64,000 nucleotides of DNA from Thalassospira tepidiphila MCCC 1A03514 (GTDB lineage: Bacteria > Pseudomonadota > Alphaproteobacteria > Rhodospirillales > Thalassospiraceae), in contig NZ_JPVZ01000003.1 of assembly GCF_001662875.1 (NCBI RefSeq), positions 124,001 through 188,000 on the forward strand. The letters run 5' to 3'. A program made the translations under genes and the position numbers. The notes below the pieces were generated by a model. The model ran no database searches and was not told where the DNA came from. It worked only from the letters and a program-made list of their open reading frames with translations. Each line of letters begins with the position of its first letter. The stretch's first letter is position 1. Positions 33,244-42,207 of this stretch are shown piece by piece.

Positions 33244-34593
33244 TTAGCGCGGGCGTCGGAATTCGGCCGGGACAATGTTGTATTTGGTCAGCTTGTCGTA
33301 AAACGTCTTGCGCGGGACGCCAAGCGCACTGACCGTGGCCGTTACATTGCCGCCATGTTCGCGCAGGGCTTCGGTAATCAGGCTTTTTTCAAATGCCTCG
33401 ACTTGCTGGGGCAGGGGGACGGCATAACTGTCTTCGCCATCCTCGCTGTTTGCCAGGGGATCAAGACCAAGCACCCGGCGTTCGGCGGCATTGCGGAGTT
33501 CGCGTACATTGCCCGGCCAGTCATAGGCATTGAACCGTGCCAGTTCCGCCGCACTCAAGGCGGTGACGGTACGGTCGAACCGCTTGGCGGCATCACGGGT
33601 GAAGTATTCAAACAACAGCGCGATGTCATCCTTGCGATCACGAAGCGGGGGGATATGCAGTTGCACGACATTCAGGCGATAATAAAGATCTTCGCGGAAC
33701 GCACCGCGTGCCGACGCCGACCTCAGATCAACCTTGGTTGCAGCAATAACCCGCAAGTCGATCGGCAGAACCCGGTTCGATCCAAGCCGTTCTACCGCGC
33801 GTTCTTGCAAAACCCGCAGCAATTTGATTTGCAGCGCCAGCGGCATGCTTTCGATTTCATCAAGGAACAGCGTGCCCTTGTCGGCAAATTCGAACTTGCC
33901 GATGCGTTTGTGATCTGCCCCGGTAAAGGCGCCGGCTTCGTGACCAAACAGTTCTGATTCAATCAGATGTTCGGGCATGCCGCCGCAATTCACCGCCACA
34001 AACGGGCCGGGACGCCCCGACATTTCATGCAGATTGCGCGCGATCACTTCCTTGCCCGATCCGGTTTCGCCATTGATCAGGACATGGGCGTTGGTGGCCG
34101 CGACATTGCCGATCAGGGTACGGAGCTTTTCCATTGCCGGATTGCGACCAATGAAGTCCGATGCGTTTTTGGAATGTCGTGCGAGTTCGATCTTGAGTGT
34201 GCGGTTTTCAAGCACAAGGGCGCGGTGGCTCATTGCGCGGCGGGTAATGTCGATGAACAGATCCGGGGCATAGGGCTTTTCGATAAAGTCAAAAGCCCCG
34301 TCATGCATGGCCTGAACGGCGGTTGCGACATCACCATGCCCGGTGACCAGAATAACCGGCATTTCCGGATCGATCTTTTTGACTTCTGTCAGCAGATCAA
34401 GGCCATCCATCTTCGGCATGCGAATGTCGGAAATCACTACACCCGGCCAGCCCTTTTTCAGGCGTTCAACCGCAGATGCGGCGTCCGAGAACACTTCGAC
34501 AGGGATGTCGGCAAGCTCCAGCGTTTGCTGTGCGGCTTCACGCACATCTTCGTCGTCATCAACAAACAGAACGCATTCGGCACTGGTTGGCAC
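33244..34593 (-). CDS. dctD: Sigma-54-dependent C4-dicarboxylate response regulator
   Basis: This 449-residue NtrC-type activator has a receiver domain with the phospho-acceptor in VVISDIRMPKMDG, an AAA+ domain with Walker A GETGSGKE, the sigma-54 contact motif GAFTGA, Walker B GTLFLDEIESMPLALQ, and a C-terminal Fis-type helix-turn-helix (NVTATVSALGVPRKTFYDKLTKY). The GTG at 34593 follows AAGGATAAGCCA; the TTG at 34632, nearer the dctB stop, is an alternative. It is eight to 47 bases downstream of the sensor kinase gene and just upstream of the TRAP operon it should activate. Confidence 0.93.
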   Translation of the reverse strand: MPTSAECVLFVDDDEDVREAAQQTLELADIPVEVFSDAASAVERLKKGWPGVVISDIRMPKMDGLDLLTEVKKIDPEMPVILVTGHGDVATAVQAMHDGAFDFIEKPYAPDLFIDITRRAMSHRALVLENRTLKIELARHSKNASDFIGRNPAMEKLRTLIGNVAATNAHVLINGETGSGKEVIARNLHEMSGRPGPFVAVNCGGMPEHLIESELFGHEAGAFTGADHKRIGKFEFADKGTLFLDEIESMPLALQIKLLRVLQERAVERLGSNRVLPIDLRVIAATKVDLRSASARGAFREDLYYRLNVVQLHIPPLRDRKDDIALLFEYFTRDAAKRFDRTVTALSAAELARFNAYDWPGNVRELRNAAERRVLGLDPLANSEDGEDSYAVPLPQQVEAFEKSLITEALREHGGNVTATVSALGVPRKTFYDKLTKYNIVPAEFRRPR

Positions 34594-34640
34594 TGGCTTA
34601 TCCTTTGACCCGATAACTGGATCAGAGGACAATTTGTGTG

Positions 34641-36647
34641 TCAGCCCTGATCGTGATGGTTTGCAAGGTATGTGCGGGTTTCTGAGGGTGTTTTAGCAGC
34701 CGTGAAGGCGGGCGTCGAGATGCTGTTTTTCGGCTCCGTATCGCCGGGGCCATCATAGCGGAGCTCGACAATGAAGGATGCGCCGCCTTGCGGGCGGTTT
34801 TCCGCACGGAGCGTTCCGCCGAAGCTTCGAATGATGCCATAACAGATCGAAAGCCCAAGCCCCAGGCCATCCCCAAACGGTTTGGTGGTAAAGAAGGGAT
34901 CAAAAAGCTTGGGCAGGTTGTCTGGCAAAATGCCATGCCCGTTGTCATTGACCTTCACAATCACACGGTCTTCGCCGCCGGTGATCGCGATATCGATTTC
35001 GGGGTTGGCCATATTCTGGCAGGCATCCGCCGCGTTATTGATCAGATTGGTAAAGACCTGGGTCAGCTGATTGGCCTCCGCGATGACGTGTTTGACATCG
35101 CCATGCTGGTGCAGGGTGATGTTTTCGACACCTGCGCGCCCGCTTTCGATCGCAAGATCAATTGCCATTTGCATCTGGGCCGGGACATCGACCGGATGAT
35201 TATCCTGTTCCGGGCGGCGCGAAAATGTTTTGAGGTTGCCGGTAATGCGCCCCATGCGGTCGGTCAGTTCTGAAATCCGTTGCAGATTGCGGTTTGCCGT
35301 TTCCTTATTGTCGCGTGCGATGAACTTCATCGCGTTTTCCGCATAGTTCCGGATGGCGGTCAGGGGCTGGTTGATTTCGTGGGCGATCCCGGCGGACATC
35401 TGACCAAGGGCGGCAAGCTTGCTGGTTTGGACCAGTTCGGCCTGTGCCGTGCGCAGCGCGTCTTCGGTACGGGATCGCTCGGTAATTTCTTCTGCCAGGC
35501 GCTGGTTGGTGTTCATGAGATCGGTCGTGCGCAGGCGAACCTGACGTTCCAGTTCGCGTTGCGACCAGTCGCGGATTTCAAGCTGTTCAAGCATCGCGCG
35601 CCGGCGTTGCAGGATGATGAAAATCAGTCCGGTCAGAATGATATGCGCAGCCCCGCCCATTGCACCGGCACTGATTACGGATCGATCCAGCACGGATTTA
35701 TCGGTCAAAAGAAACATCCGCCAGCCCTGCTTGGGAAGTGTGCTTGCCGTCACGAGATAAGTTGTCTTGTCTGGCGTCGTCTGGCGCGTTTGCACTTTAC
35801 CGGTTGCTTGTTCGTTGGCGGTTCGTGCCTCGTCCTCGCTGGCAACCGGGCCGAGGCTGAGGATTGCCGGGTTATCGTCAACCGGCCATGCCCCATCCAG
35901 CAAAGGCATGGGTTCAAGTGGGTAGTCACCATATTTGCGCGACGCGATCAGGCGGGGGCGGTCATTGTTGCTAAGCCCGGCAAGGTCGCGAAACCGCCAA
36001 TCGAGGTTGGATGAAATGATAACGACTCCATTCTGATCGGTGACCAGAACGCTTTCGCTGCCGCGTGCCCAACGTTGCACAAGGGTTTCAAGGTGGGTTT
36101 TGACCACCACGGCCCCTGCAAAACTCGTCCCGTCCGGGCGCACCGGGTGGGAGATATAATAACCCGGTACGTTGGAGGTAATCCCGAAGGCAAAGTAATG
36201 ACCGGTCAGGCCGCTTTTGGCCTGCTGGAAATAGGGGCGGAATGAAAAGTTGCGCCCGATAAAGGATGCATCGCTGTTCCAGTTGCTGGCAGCCAGGGTG
36301 TCGCCATTTTGATCCATGAAATAGATGTCTGAGGCGCCGCTGTCGGCGGCCAGTTTTTCAAGGTAAATGTTGACGGCCTTGGCGATCACCGGATCGGCAT
36401 GAATTGCAAGATCGATGATGCGTTTATCCGATGCCAGCGTAATCGGCAGATATTCATGTTCCTTGATCGCGCCCTGAAGGTTGGATCGATATAGCTCAAG
36501 CTTGTTGCGGCCATCTTCTGTGATGTCGATCAGCTTTGCCTCATGCCAGAACGTCGTGACCAACCATACGGTTACCGGCAGCAGTGCAAGCAAACCGCAT
36601 AATACGATCCGGGATATTCTTTTGATTGAAACCGAAGAGTTCAGCAT
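34641..36647 (-). CDS. dctB: C4-dicarboxylate sensor histidine kinase
   Basis: This 668-residue membrane kinase has two membrane segments around a periplasmic double Cache (PAS-like) sensor of about 270 residues (LAASNWNSDASFIGRNFSFRPYFQQA, VPGYYISHPVRPDG). A coiled-coil linker follows, then a dimerisation domain with the phospho-His in GIAHEINQPLTAIRNYAENA, then the ATPase domain (INNAADACQN, DNGHGILPDNLPKLFDPFFTTK). The layout matches DctB. The ATG at 36647 follows GGACAG; a GTG at 36656 is possible. It is upstream of dctD in a two-gene unit. A TTAAGGG/CCCTTAA inverted pair (36686-36710) lies in the promoter region. Confidence 0.93.
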   Translation of the reverse strand: MLNSSVSIKRISRIVLCGLLALLPVTVWLVTTFWHEAKLIDITEDGRNKLELYRSNLQGAIKEHEYLPITLASDKRIIDLAIHADPVIAKAVNIYLEKLAADSGASDIYFMDQNGDTLAASNWNSDASFIGRNFSFRPYFQQAKSGLTGHYFAFGITSNVPGYYISHPVRPDGTSFAGAVVVKTHLETLVQRWARGSESVLVTDQNGVVIISSNLDWRFRDLAGLSNNDRPRLIASRKYGDYPLEPMPLLDGAWPVDDNPAILSLGPVASEDEARTANEQATGKVQTRQTTPDKTTYLVTASTLPKQGWRMFLLTDKSVLDRSVISAGAMGGAAHIILTGLIFIILQRRRAMLEQLEIRDWSQRELERQVRLRTTDLMNTNQRLAEEITERSRTEDALRTAQAELVQTSKLAALGQMSAGIAHEINQPLTAIRNYAENAMKFIARDNKETANRNLQRISELTDRMGRITGNLKTFSRRPEQDNHPVDVPAQMQMAIDLAIESGRAGVENITLHQHGDVKHVIAEANQLTQVFTNLINNAADACQNMANPEIDIAITGGEDRVIVKVNDNGHGILPDNLPKLFDPFFTTKPFGDGLGLGLSICYGIIRSFGGTLRAENRPQGGASFIVELRYDGPGDTEPKNSISTPAFTAAKTPSETRTYLANHHDQG

Positions 36648-36895
36648 TCTGTCCACGTTGGCGTTGGGCTTTGATCGACCCCTTCTTAAGGGTGGGAAGT
36701 CTTCCCTTAAAGGTGGGGCGTCGGGATTAGATTACAAAAAGATTTCAAAGCCCAGCGCAAATTTTACCGATGCTTGTCATGCTTGATAATCGTTGGATCA
36801 GGCTGTACCTATCAGGAAAGCATCCGCGGGATTTTCAGACCACATTTATGCACGGTTGATCAAGCCCGAACAAACCTGTCAGGAAAGTTCCCTGC

Positions 36896-37885
36896 ATGAG
36901 CGACGAAGACACACACCTGATCTGGGTTCTGGCCGATGACCGGACCGGCAATGTCAATCAGTGTTTGGGGGTTGCCGAGGCATTGGCACAGCCTTTCAAG
37001 CGCATTGATATCGGGTTTACGAAATTTGTGCGTCTTCCGAACTTTATCCGCAGAACCAGTCTGATCGGGATTGATGAGGCATCGCGCAGGCGACTGGTGG
37101 CACCCTGGCCGGATCTTGTCATCTGTTGCGGGCGGCGTTCAGCGCCCGTGGCACGCTGGATCAAAAAGCAAAGTCGCGGCCATACCCGCATTTGCATCAT
37201 CATGCGCCCGGATGGCTTCGAAAGTGCCTTTGATCTTATTGCCGTTCCGGCACATGACCGTTCTGTCATTCGTGAAAATATCGTTGAAATCCCGGGTGCG
37301 CCGCACCGTGTGACCGAAAGCAGGCTTTTGATCGAGGCCGACAAATGGCGCCCGCATTTCAAAGGCCTGCCGGAGCCAAAGTTTGCCCTGATCATTGGCG
37401 GAAGTACCAAGCGCACGACCTTTACCAAAGACATGGCAGAACAACTGATCGACAAGGCGGTTGAAGCCGCAAGTGCGGTCAACGGGTCTTTGCTTGTCAC
37501 CACCAGCCGCCGTACGGGTGTGGAAAACGAAGCCCTGATTGCCGAGCGGTTGGCAGCGTCCGGTGTGCCTTATCACCTGCATGACTGGACATCCCAGGCC
37601 GAAAACTCGTATTTCGGCTATCTAGCACTTGCCGATGTGAAGATCGTGACCAGTGATTCCGTTTCGATGTGTTGCGAGGCGGCGGCGGCGCCGGGTGGCG
37701 TCTATATCTTTGATCCCGATGGTCTGGCCAACAAACGGCACAAACGCCTGCATCAAAGCCTTTATGAGGGCGGTTATGCGCGACCGCTTTTGCCCGACAC
37801 AGAGCTGGTGCCATTCAAGCACCCGTCCTTGCAGCCAGCCCGCATGGTTGCGCAGCGCTGTCTGGAGCTTTTGGGGGCTCCCTGA
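36896..37885 (+). CDS. ELM1/GtrOC1-like family protein
   Basis: This 329-residue protein belongs to the family named for the plant mitochondrial fission factor ELM1. Recognisable segments are IWVLADDRTGNVNQCLGVAEAL at the start, PDLVICCGRRSAPVARWIKK, ALIIGGSTKRTTFTKDMAEQL and VKIVTSDSVSMCCEAAA. The pattern is that of a GT-B-like fold; the bacterial proteins have no settled function, though they may be glycosyltransferases. An AGGAAAG ribosome site precedes the ATG. An EamA transporter gene follows 82 bases later on the same strand. No membrane segments are seen. Confidence 0.85.
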   Translation: MSDEDTHLIWVLADDRTGNVNQCLGVAEALAQPFKRIDIGFTKFVRLPNFIRRTSLIGIDEASRRRLVAPWPDLVICCGRRSAPVARWIKKQSRGHTRICIIMRPDGFESAFDLIAVPAHDRSVIRENIVEIPGAPHRVTESRLLIEADKWRPHFKGLPEPKFALIIGGSTKRTTFTKDMAEQLIDKAVEAASAVNGSLLVTTSRRTGVENEALIAERLAASGVPYHLHDWTSQAENSYFGYLALADVKIVTSDSVSMCCEAAAAPGGVYIFDPDGLANKRHKRLHQSLYEGGYARPLLPDTELVPFKHPSLQPARMVAQRCLELLGAP

Positions 37886-37967
37886 CCTGAAAGGTCGATA
37901 ACACCTTGTTTTGTCGTGGTGTATCGGGTCTATTCGCGGGGCACCACCACCAAGGAATATCGCCCCG

Positions 37968-38918
37968 ATGTCTTCGTCCTCGACCGATCCCACAGCTGTG
38001 CGTGCGTTAAACGCACCGCAATTGTTTCCACGCCATATCGCTGTTGCGATTTTGGCCGCTGTTGCCTGCTTTTTTGCGGCAAACCATGTTGCCGCACGTC
38101 TGACATTTGAAAACGGGACAGGGCTGCTTCTGGCTGTTTTATGCCGCTCGGCTGTTGCGCTTTCGATCCTGATTGCGATCGTCTATTTCAAACGTCATTC
38201 CATTCGTTTACCGCGGGGGCTGGTGCGCTGGCAATTGGTGCTTGGCCTGATGATCACGATCCAGAGCCTGTGTCTCTATTCCGCAGTGGCCCGTGTGCCG
38301 GTCGCCCTGGCGTTGCTGACGGCCAATACGTTCCCGATCATTCTTGCCTTGCTGACATGGGGGCTTGGCGGTCCGCGCCCGACATTGCGCGCGGCAGGTT
38401 TGATGTTGTTTATCCTGTCGGGCCTTGTGTTGGCGCTTGATCTTCCGGGTATTCTCGGCGGTGGGGCAGAGGTGACGTCAAGCTGGTGGCTGGGCATCGG
38501 CTTTGCCCTGATGGCGGCGACCGTTCTTTCGGTGGCTTTTTGGGTGACCGATCACAAGCTTGCCGGGATCAGCGGTCCGGTCCGTTCGATGTTCACCATG
38601 CTGGTTGTTTTTGTTTCGATGATCATTGCCGGGATCGGTGATGTTGTGCCGGGTGGCATGGGGCTTCCGAATGCCACGCCGGGATGGATGGGGCTTATGG
38701 CCTTGATGCTGCTTTACGGCGGGGCGTTCGCGGTTTTGTTCATCAATGTGCCGCGCCTTGATATGGCGCGCAATGCGCCGGTGATGAATATGGAGCCGAT
38801 TGCGACATTGCTGTTTGGCTGGGTCATTCTGGGACAGATGATCAGCCCGATCCAGATGCTGGGCGGTCTGGTCGTGGTCAGCGGTATTGTCATTCTGACC
38901 CTGCGCAAAGGGGCCTGA
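37968..38918 (+). CDS. EamA/DMT-family membrane transporter
   Basis: This 316-residue protein has ten predicted membrane helices in two EamA repeats, the first containing VAILAAVACFFAANHVAARLTF and QSLCLYSAVARVPVALALLTANTFPIILALLTW, and the second ending GWVILGQMISPIQMLGGLVVVSGIVIL. Members move metabolites or drugs; the substrate is unknown. The ATG at 37968 is preceded by AAGGAATATCG. It follows the ELM1-like gene on the same strand and ends at a bidirectional terminator with hemN. Confidence 0.88.
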   Translation: MSSSSTDPTAVRALNAPQLFPRHIAVAILAAVACFFAANHVAARLTFENGTGLLLAVLCRSAVALSILIAIVYFKRHSIRLPRGLVRWQLVLGLMITIQSLCLYSAVARVPVALALLTANTFPIILALLTWGLGGPRPTLRAAGLMLFILSGLVLALDLPGILGGGAEVTSSWWLGIGFALMAATVLSVAFWVTDHKLAGISGPVRSMFTMLVVFVSMIIAGIGDVVPGGMGLPNATPGWMGLMALMLLYGGAFAVLFINVPRLDMARNAPVMNMEPIATLLFGWVILGQMISPIQMLGGLVVVSGIVILTLRKGA

Positions 38919-38922
38919 GCCG

Positions 38923-38950
38923 AGAAAAAAGGGAGCCATTTGGCTCCCTT
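38923..38950. terminator. Bidirectional terminator between EamA gene and hemN
   Basis: AAGGGAGCC pairs with GGCTCCCTT around an ATTT loop, with an A-run of six on the left. It lies between convergent genes. Confidence 0.85.
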
Positions 38951-38969
38951 CTTGCAGCGTGTTTGTTTA

Positions 38970-40334
38970 TCAAACGGCCTGTGAATGACGCCCGTGCGCG
39001 TGGTTGAGATAGGTATCAAATGCGGCGCAAACCGCACGCACCAGCGGACGGCCCAACTCGCTCAGTTTAATGTAATTCCCCTGAACTTCGACAATGCCAT
39101 CCCGGGTCATTGCCTTGATGCGCTCAAGCTCTGGCGCGAAGCGATCGGCCGAAATGCCGTGGCTGGCGCAAACCGGCTCAAGGTCGACGGCAAGATTGCA
39201 CATCAACTCATTAATGATGTCGCGGCGCAATTTGTCGTCGCTGGTCAGGGCAACGCCCTTTTCAATGGCGCATTTGCCACCTTCGACCACGCGCTGCCAG
39301 CGGGCCAGCGCCGGGTCATTTTGCGCATAACCCTGCGGCAGGGACGAAATCGCAGACGGGCCAAACCCGATCACGGCTTCTGCCCGGTCGGTGGTGTAGC
39401 CCTGGAAATTCCGATGCAGCAGGCCATCAGACAGGGCGCGTGCCATGCTATCGGCCTGATGGGCGAAGTGATCAAGTCCGATGGCGACAAAGCCATGCTT
39501 GGCAAGGCGGTTCTGGATTTCCTCATACTGTGCCCAGCGTTCCGCGGTATTTGGCAGGGCCTCGGTCGGGATAAGCTGTTGATGCTTTTTCATCCATGGC
39601 ACATGGGCATAGCCAAAGACCGACAGCCGGTCGGGGCAAAGCTCCACAGTCTGATCAACCGTTTCGCGCAGTGAGTCCACGGTCTGGAACGGCAGGCCAT
39701 ACATCAGATCGACATTGATGCCGGCAATCCCGTGCGAGCGCAATTTGGCAATCACATCACGGACAAGCTGCATGCTTTGAATGCGGTTGACCGCCGTCTG
39801 GACCTGTTGGTTGAAGTCCTGAATGCCGATACTGGCACGGTTAAAGCCGCATTCGACCATGGCTTCCATGAAGTCATCGGTCGCCGTGCGCGGATCCATT
39901 TCAATGGCGATTTCGGCATCCTCAAGGATATCAAGGCGACAACGAATTGCGGCCATGATGGCGCGCAGATCATCGGCCTTGAGAATGGTCGGGCTGCCGC
40001 CGCCAAAGTGAATGTGCGACACAGTGAATTTCTGATCTGTGGGCAGTTTGCCAAGCGTGCCTTCAATCTCGGTCAGAAGGGCTGTGACATAGCCATTTAC
40101 CGGCTTGTAAGTTTTGGTGATCTTGGTGTTGCAGCCGCAGAACCAGCACATTTCCTCGCAATAGGGGACGTGCAGATAAAGCGATAGAGGTTGCGCGGGA
40201 TCAAGATCACCCAGCCAGCCTTCAAACACCTCGCCATTCACATCGGCATGGAAATGCGGCGCGGTCGGATAGCTGGTATAGCGCGGCAGTCGCAGGTCGT
40301 ATTTTTCGTAAAGGGCAAGCTGCATGACGGACAT
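38970..40334 (-). CDS. hemN: Oxygen-independent coproporphyrinogen III oxidase
   Basis: This radical SAM enzyme makes protoporphyrinogen IX without oxygen. The 454-residue length and the iron-sulfur motif CEEMCWFC (Cys-x3-Cys-x2-Cys) with a further Cys at GC match HemN, as do YLHVPYCEE and HIHFGGGSPTIL. The start MSVMQLALYEKYDLRLPRYTSYPTAP is the family N-terminus, including the PRYTSYPTA segment. A strong FNR-type box lies 50 bases upstream and overlaps the stop of the DUF3088 gene. With hemA it forms a pair of haem genes apparently under FNR-type control. HemN is needed when oxygen is low. Confidence 0.97.
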   Translation of the reverse strand: MSVMQLALYEKYDLRLPRYTSYPTAPHFHADVNGEVFEGWLGDLDPAQPLSLYLHVPYCEEMCWFCGCNTKITKTYKPVNGYVTALLTEIEGTLGKLPTDQKFTVSHIHFGGGSPTILKADDLRAIMAAIRCRLDILEDAEIAIEMDPRTATDDFMEAMVECGFNRASIGIQDFNQQVQTAVNRIQSMQLVRDVIAKLRSHGIAGINVDLMYGLPFQTVDSLRETVDQTVELCPDRLSVFGYAHVPWMKKHQQLIPTEALPNTAERWAQYEEIQNRLAKHGFVAIGLDHFAHQADSMARALSDGLLHRNFQGYTTDRAEAVIGFGPSAISSLPQGYAQNDPALARWQRVVEGGKCAIEKGVALTSDDKLRRDIINELMCNLAVDLEPVCASHGISADRFAPELERIKAMTRDGIVEVQGNYIKLSELGRPLVRAVCAAFDTYLNHAHGRHSQAV

Positions 40335-40384
40335 CCCGAAAATTCGTTCTGTCCGTCTTTTGCATTATTCCAAACTTGGCTGCC

Positions 40385-40398
40385 TTGATATGCGTCAA
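40385..40398 (-). promoter_or_regulatory. FNR-type box upstream of hemN
   Basis: TTGAT-ATGC-GTCAA fits TTGAY-N4-RTCAA exactly and lies about 50 bases before the hemN start, a common position for activation. It overlaps the stop codon of the DUF3088 gene. Confidence 0.8.
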
Positions 40399-40751
40399 GG
40401 GTGAGGAACAGGGAAGCCGTGTCGTTCGCTCAAAGCCAGCAAAATGTTGTCCTTGCCATCAATGAAGGCATGACCATTTGCGGTACCGGTTTGAAGTGAT
40501 GATGTCTCGCCGGATTTCAGGATCATTACCGGAAGTGACTGATGATTTTTGCCCAACTGCGCAACCACATCGTGCCTGGGACGGGGCCAATTGATATGGC
40601 GAATATCAAGTCCGGCAAGCAAGTCCGGGAAAGATCCCAAAACCCCGTCAATCAACGCACAATGCCAGCAGTAAAAGCGTTGGTTTGGCCATGCAGGATC
40701 TTCAAAGTCGGGTTTGAGCAGGAATATCGTATCGCGTTCCAGATCCGGCAT
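40395..40751 (-). CDS. DUF3088-family protein
   Basis: This 118-residue protein resembles DUF3088, a thioredoxin-like family found mainly in proteobacteria. The Cys pair in FYCWHCALIDGVL sits where the family has a Cys-x2-Cys-like motif, here spaced C-W-H-C, so a redox role is possible but unproven. The rest (FPDLLAGLDIRHINWPRPRHDVV and QSLPVMILKSGE) follows the family. It is upstream of hemN on the same strand; its stop overlaps the FNR box. It follows the HIT gene by about 60 bases. Confidence 0.8.
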   Translation of the reverse strand: MPDLERDTIFLLKPDFEDPAWPNQRFYCWHCALIDGVLGSFPDLLAGLDIRHINWPRPRHDVVAQLGKNHQSLPVMILKSGETSSLQTGTANGHAFIDGKDNILLALSERHGFPVPHP

Positions 40752-40812
40752 GGGGTTTGGCCTTTTTGGTGGTGGCGCCGTGTTTGCGCCTTGGCGATGT
40801 CAGGGACGGCCT

Positions 40813-41241
40813 TCAAAGATGCTTGAAGGCCGATATCAGATCGGCACGAAGGGCGGCCAGACGGTCACGGCCTTCGTCTTCGTCATAGGGTTCGGCGGTA
40901 CCAACACCCCAAACCGGGCCCGGCCATGCGGCGTCGTGCTTGAAACGGCCGATGACGTGGCAATGAAGCTGCGGCACCATATTGCCCAGCATCGCGACAT
41001 TGGTTTTGAAGGCATCAAAGCGACGTTTGATGACGCTTGAAACGGCAGCCACTTCATCGCCCAGGATTTTGCGGTCTTCCGCACTCAGGTTGTCATAATC
41101 GACAAGGTCGGGGCGTCTGGGCACCAGAATAAGCCACGGATAACGCGCATCATTCATCAAAAGCACATGCGATAGCGGCCCGTCGGTGACGAGGGTGGTA
41201 TCGGCGGCAAGCTGGGGATGAAGGGTGAATGCGTTATTCAT
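40813..41241 (-). CDS. HIT-family hydrolase-like protein
   Basis: This 142-residue protein has the core HIT pattern with one change: the triad region reads QLHCHVIG, so the first His of His-x-His-x-His is Gln. The rest (PWLILVPRRPDLVDYDNL, MLGNMVPQLHCHVIGRFKHDAAWP) is typical of the small HIT/DUF4931-like group in alphaproteobacteria. HIT enzymes act on nucleotide phosphoramidates or dinucleotides. The central nucleophilic His is kept. A good AAGGACTGACC ribosome site precedes the ATG. It may be cotranscribed with the DUF3088 gene. Confidence 0.9.
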   Translation of the reverse strand: MNNAFTLHPQLAADTTLVTDGPLSHVLLMNDARYPWLILVPRRPDLVDYDNLSAEDRKILGDEVAAVSSVIKRRFDAFKTNVAMLGNMVPQLHCHVIGRFKHDAAWPGPVWGVGTAEPYDEDEGRDRLAALRADLISAFKHL

Positions 41242-41394
41242 GGTCAGTCCTTGTTATCGTGATAGCCCGATCAATGACCCTGCTTATAACCCGCCGTTCT
41301 TTCTCTGTCTTGGTCTGTGGTGTGAAATCCGTCAGATAGCTGTACGGGTATGTGCGAAAATTGGCGGGAAGGTCAGGCCCTCCCGCCCGGGAAA

Positions 41395-42084
41395 TCATGC
41401 GACCTTTACATCGCGATGTTTGGCAAGAAGCTGATCAACAATACCGATGACTTCTTGTTCGGCTGCGTGAATGGAGGCCTCGGTTCGTTCGTCGGCAAAC
41501 TCGTCATATTCAATGGCCGCACCAAACTGATCGGTGATGCCGATATATTGCAGCGGGGTAAACAGCCCGCCTTCGACAAAGTTCAGGTGCGCAATACGAC
41601 CATCCGGCCCATAGCCATGGTCGCCACGTGATGACAGGGCGACAATCGATTTGTTGCCGGTCACCATTGGCCAGTAGGGAATGTCGCCACGCGTTCGGTC
41701 AAAGCCGAATGTCCGGCCGACGCGGACAATGTTATCGACCCAGGCCTTCATCTGTGACGGCATGCCAAAATTATACATTGGCACCCCGGCAACGATGATG
41801 TCGGCGGCAAGCAGTTCGTCGACCAGTTGATCGCTTTCGCGCAAGGTGCGGCGCATCCATTCTTCGCGGTCTTCGGGTTTGGTGAATGCAGCATGGACCC
41901 AATCCCCGGTCACCGGGCTTGGCGGATTTGCGCCGACATCGCGATAGATGATTTCAGTTTCCGGCCGCTTGGCCAGCCAGTGTTCGATGAACTTGGCCGA
42001 CAAGCGGCGGCTGTGCGAACCATGTTGTTTCTGATCGGATCTGCCGGGCCGGGCGCTGCTGTCGATATGAAGAATTCTGGTCAT
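41395..42084 (-). CDS. azoR: FMN-dependent NADH-azoreductase
   Basis: This 229-residue flavodoxin-like enzyme reduces azo and quinone compounds by two-electron transfer, limiting redox stress. Matches to AzoR are ILHIDSSARPGRSD near the start, the FMN loop PMYNFGMPSQMKAWVDNIVRVGRTF, and VALSSRGDHGYG. The ATG at 42084 follows a GGAG site and the longer frame upstream is not conserved-looking. It is divergent from a GcvA-like LysR gene, which probably controls it. The spacer is only about 120 bases and has a palindrome touching the LysR start. Confidence 0.95.
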   Translation of the reverse strand: MTRILHIDSSARPGRSDQKQHGSHSRRLSAKFIEHWLAKRPETEIIYRDVGANPPSPVTGDWVHAAFTKPEDREEWMRRTLRESDQLVDELLAADIIVAGVPMYNFGMPSQMKAWVDNIVRVGRTFGFDRTRGDIPYWPMVTGNKSIVALSSRGDHGYGPDGRIAHLNFVEGGLFTPLQYIGITDQFGAAIEYDEFADERTEASIHAAEQEVIGIVDQLLAKHRDVKVA

Positions 42085-42188
42085 CATGTTCTCCATGTGA
42101 TGAAAATGGATCATCTGTGTTTTGGTTTGATTACCAAGGATTGACGGAATTTTATTCACACGGCAAAATCGAATTACTCAGCCAACAG

Positions 42189-42207
42189 ATGAATTGAATT
42201 CATTCAT
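42189..42207. promoter_or_regulatory. Dyad abutting the LysR start (azoR region)
   Basis: ATGAAT and ATTCAT flank a centre with GAATTC, making a 19-base imperfect palindrome that ends immediately before the ATG at 42208. No other ribosome site is visible for that gene, so the dyad may affect both transcription and translation. Confidence 0.4.
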
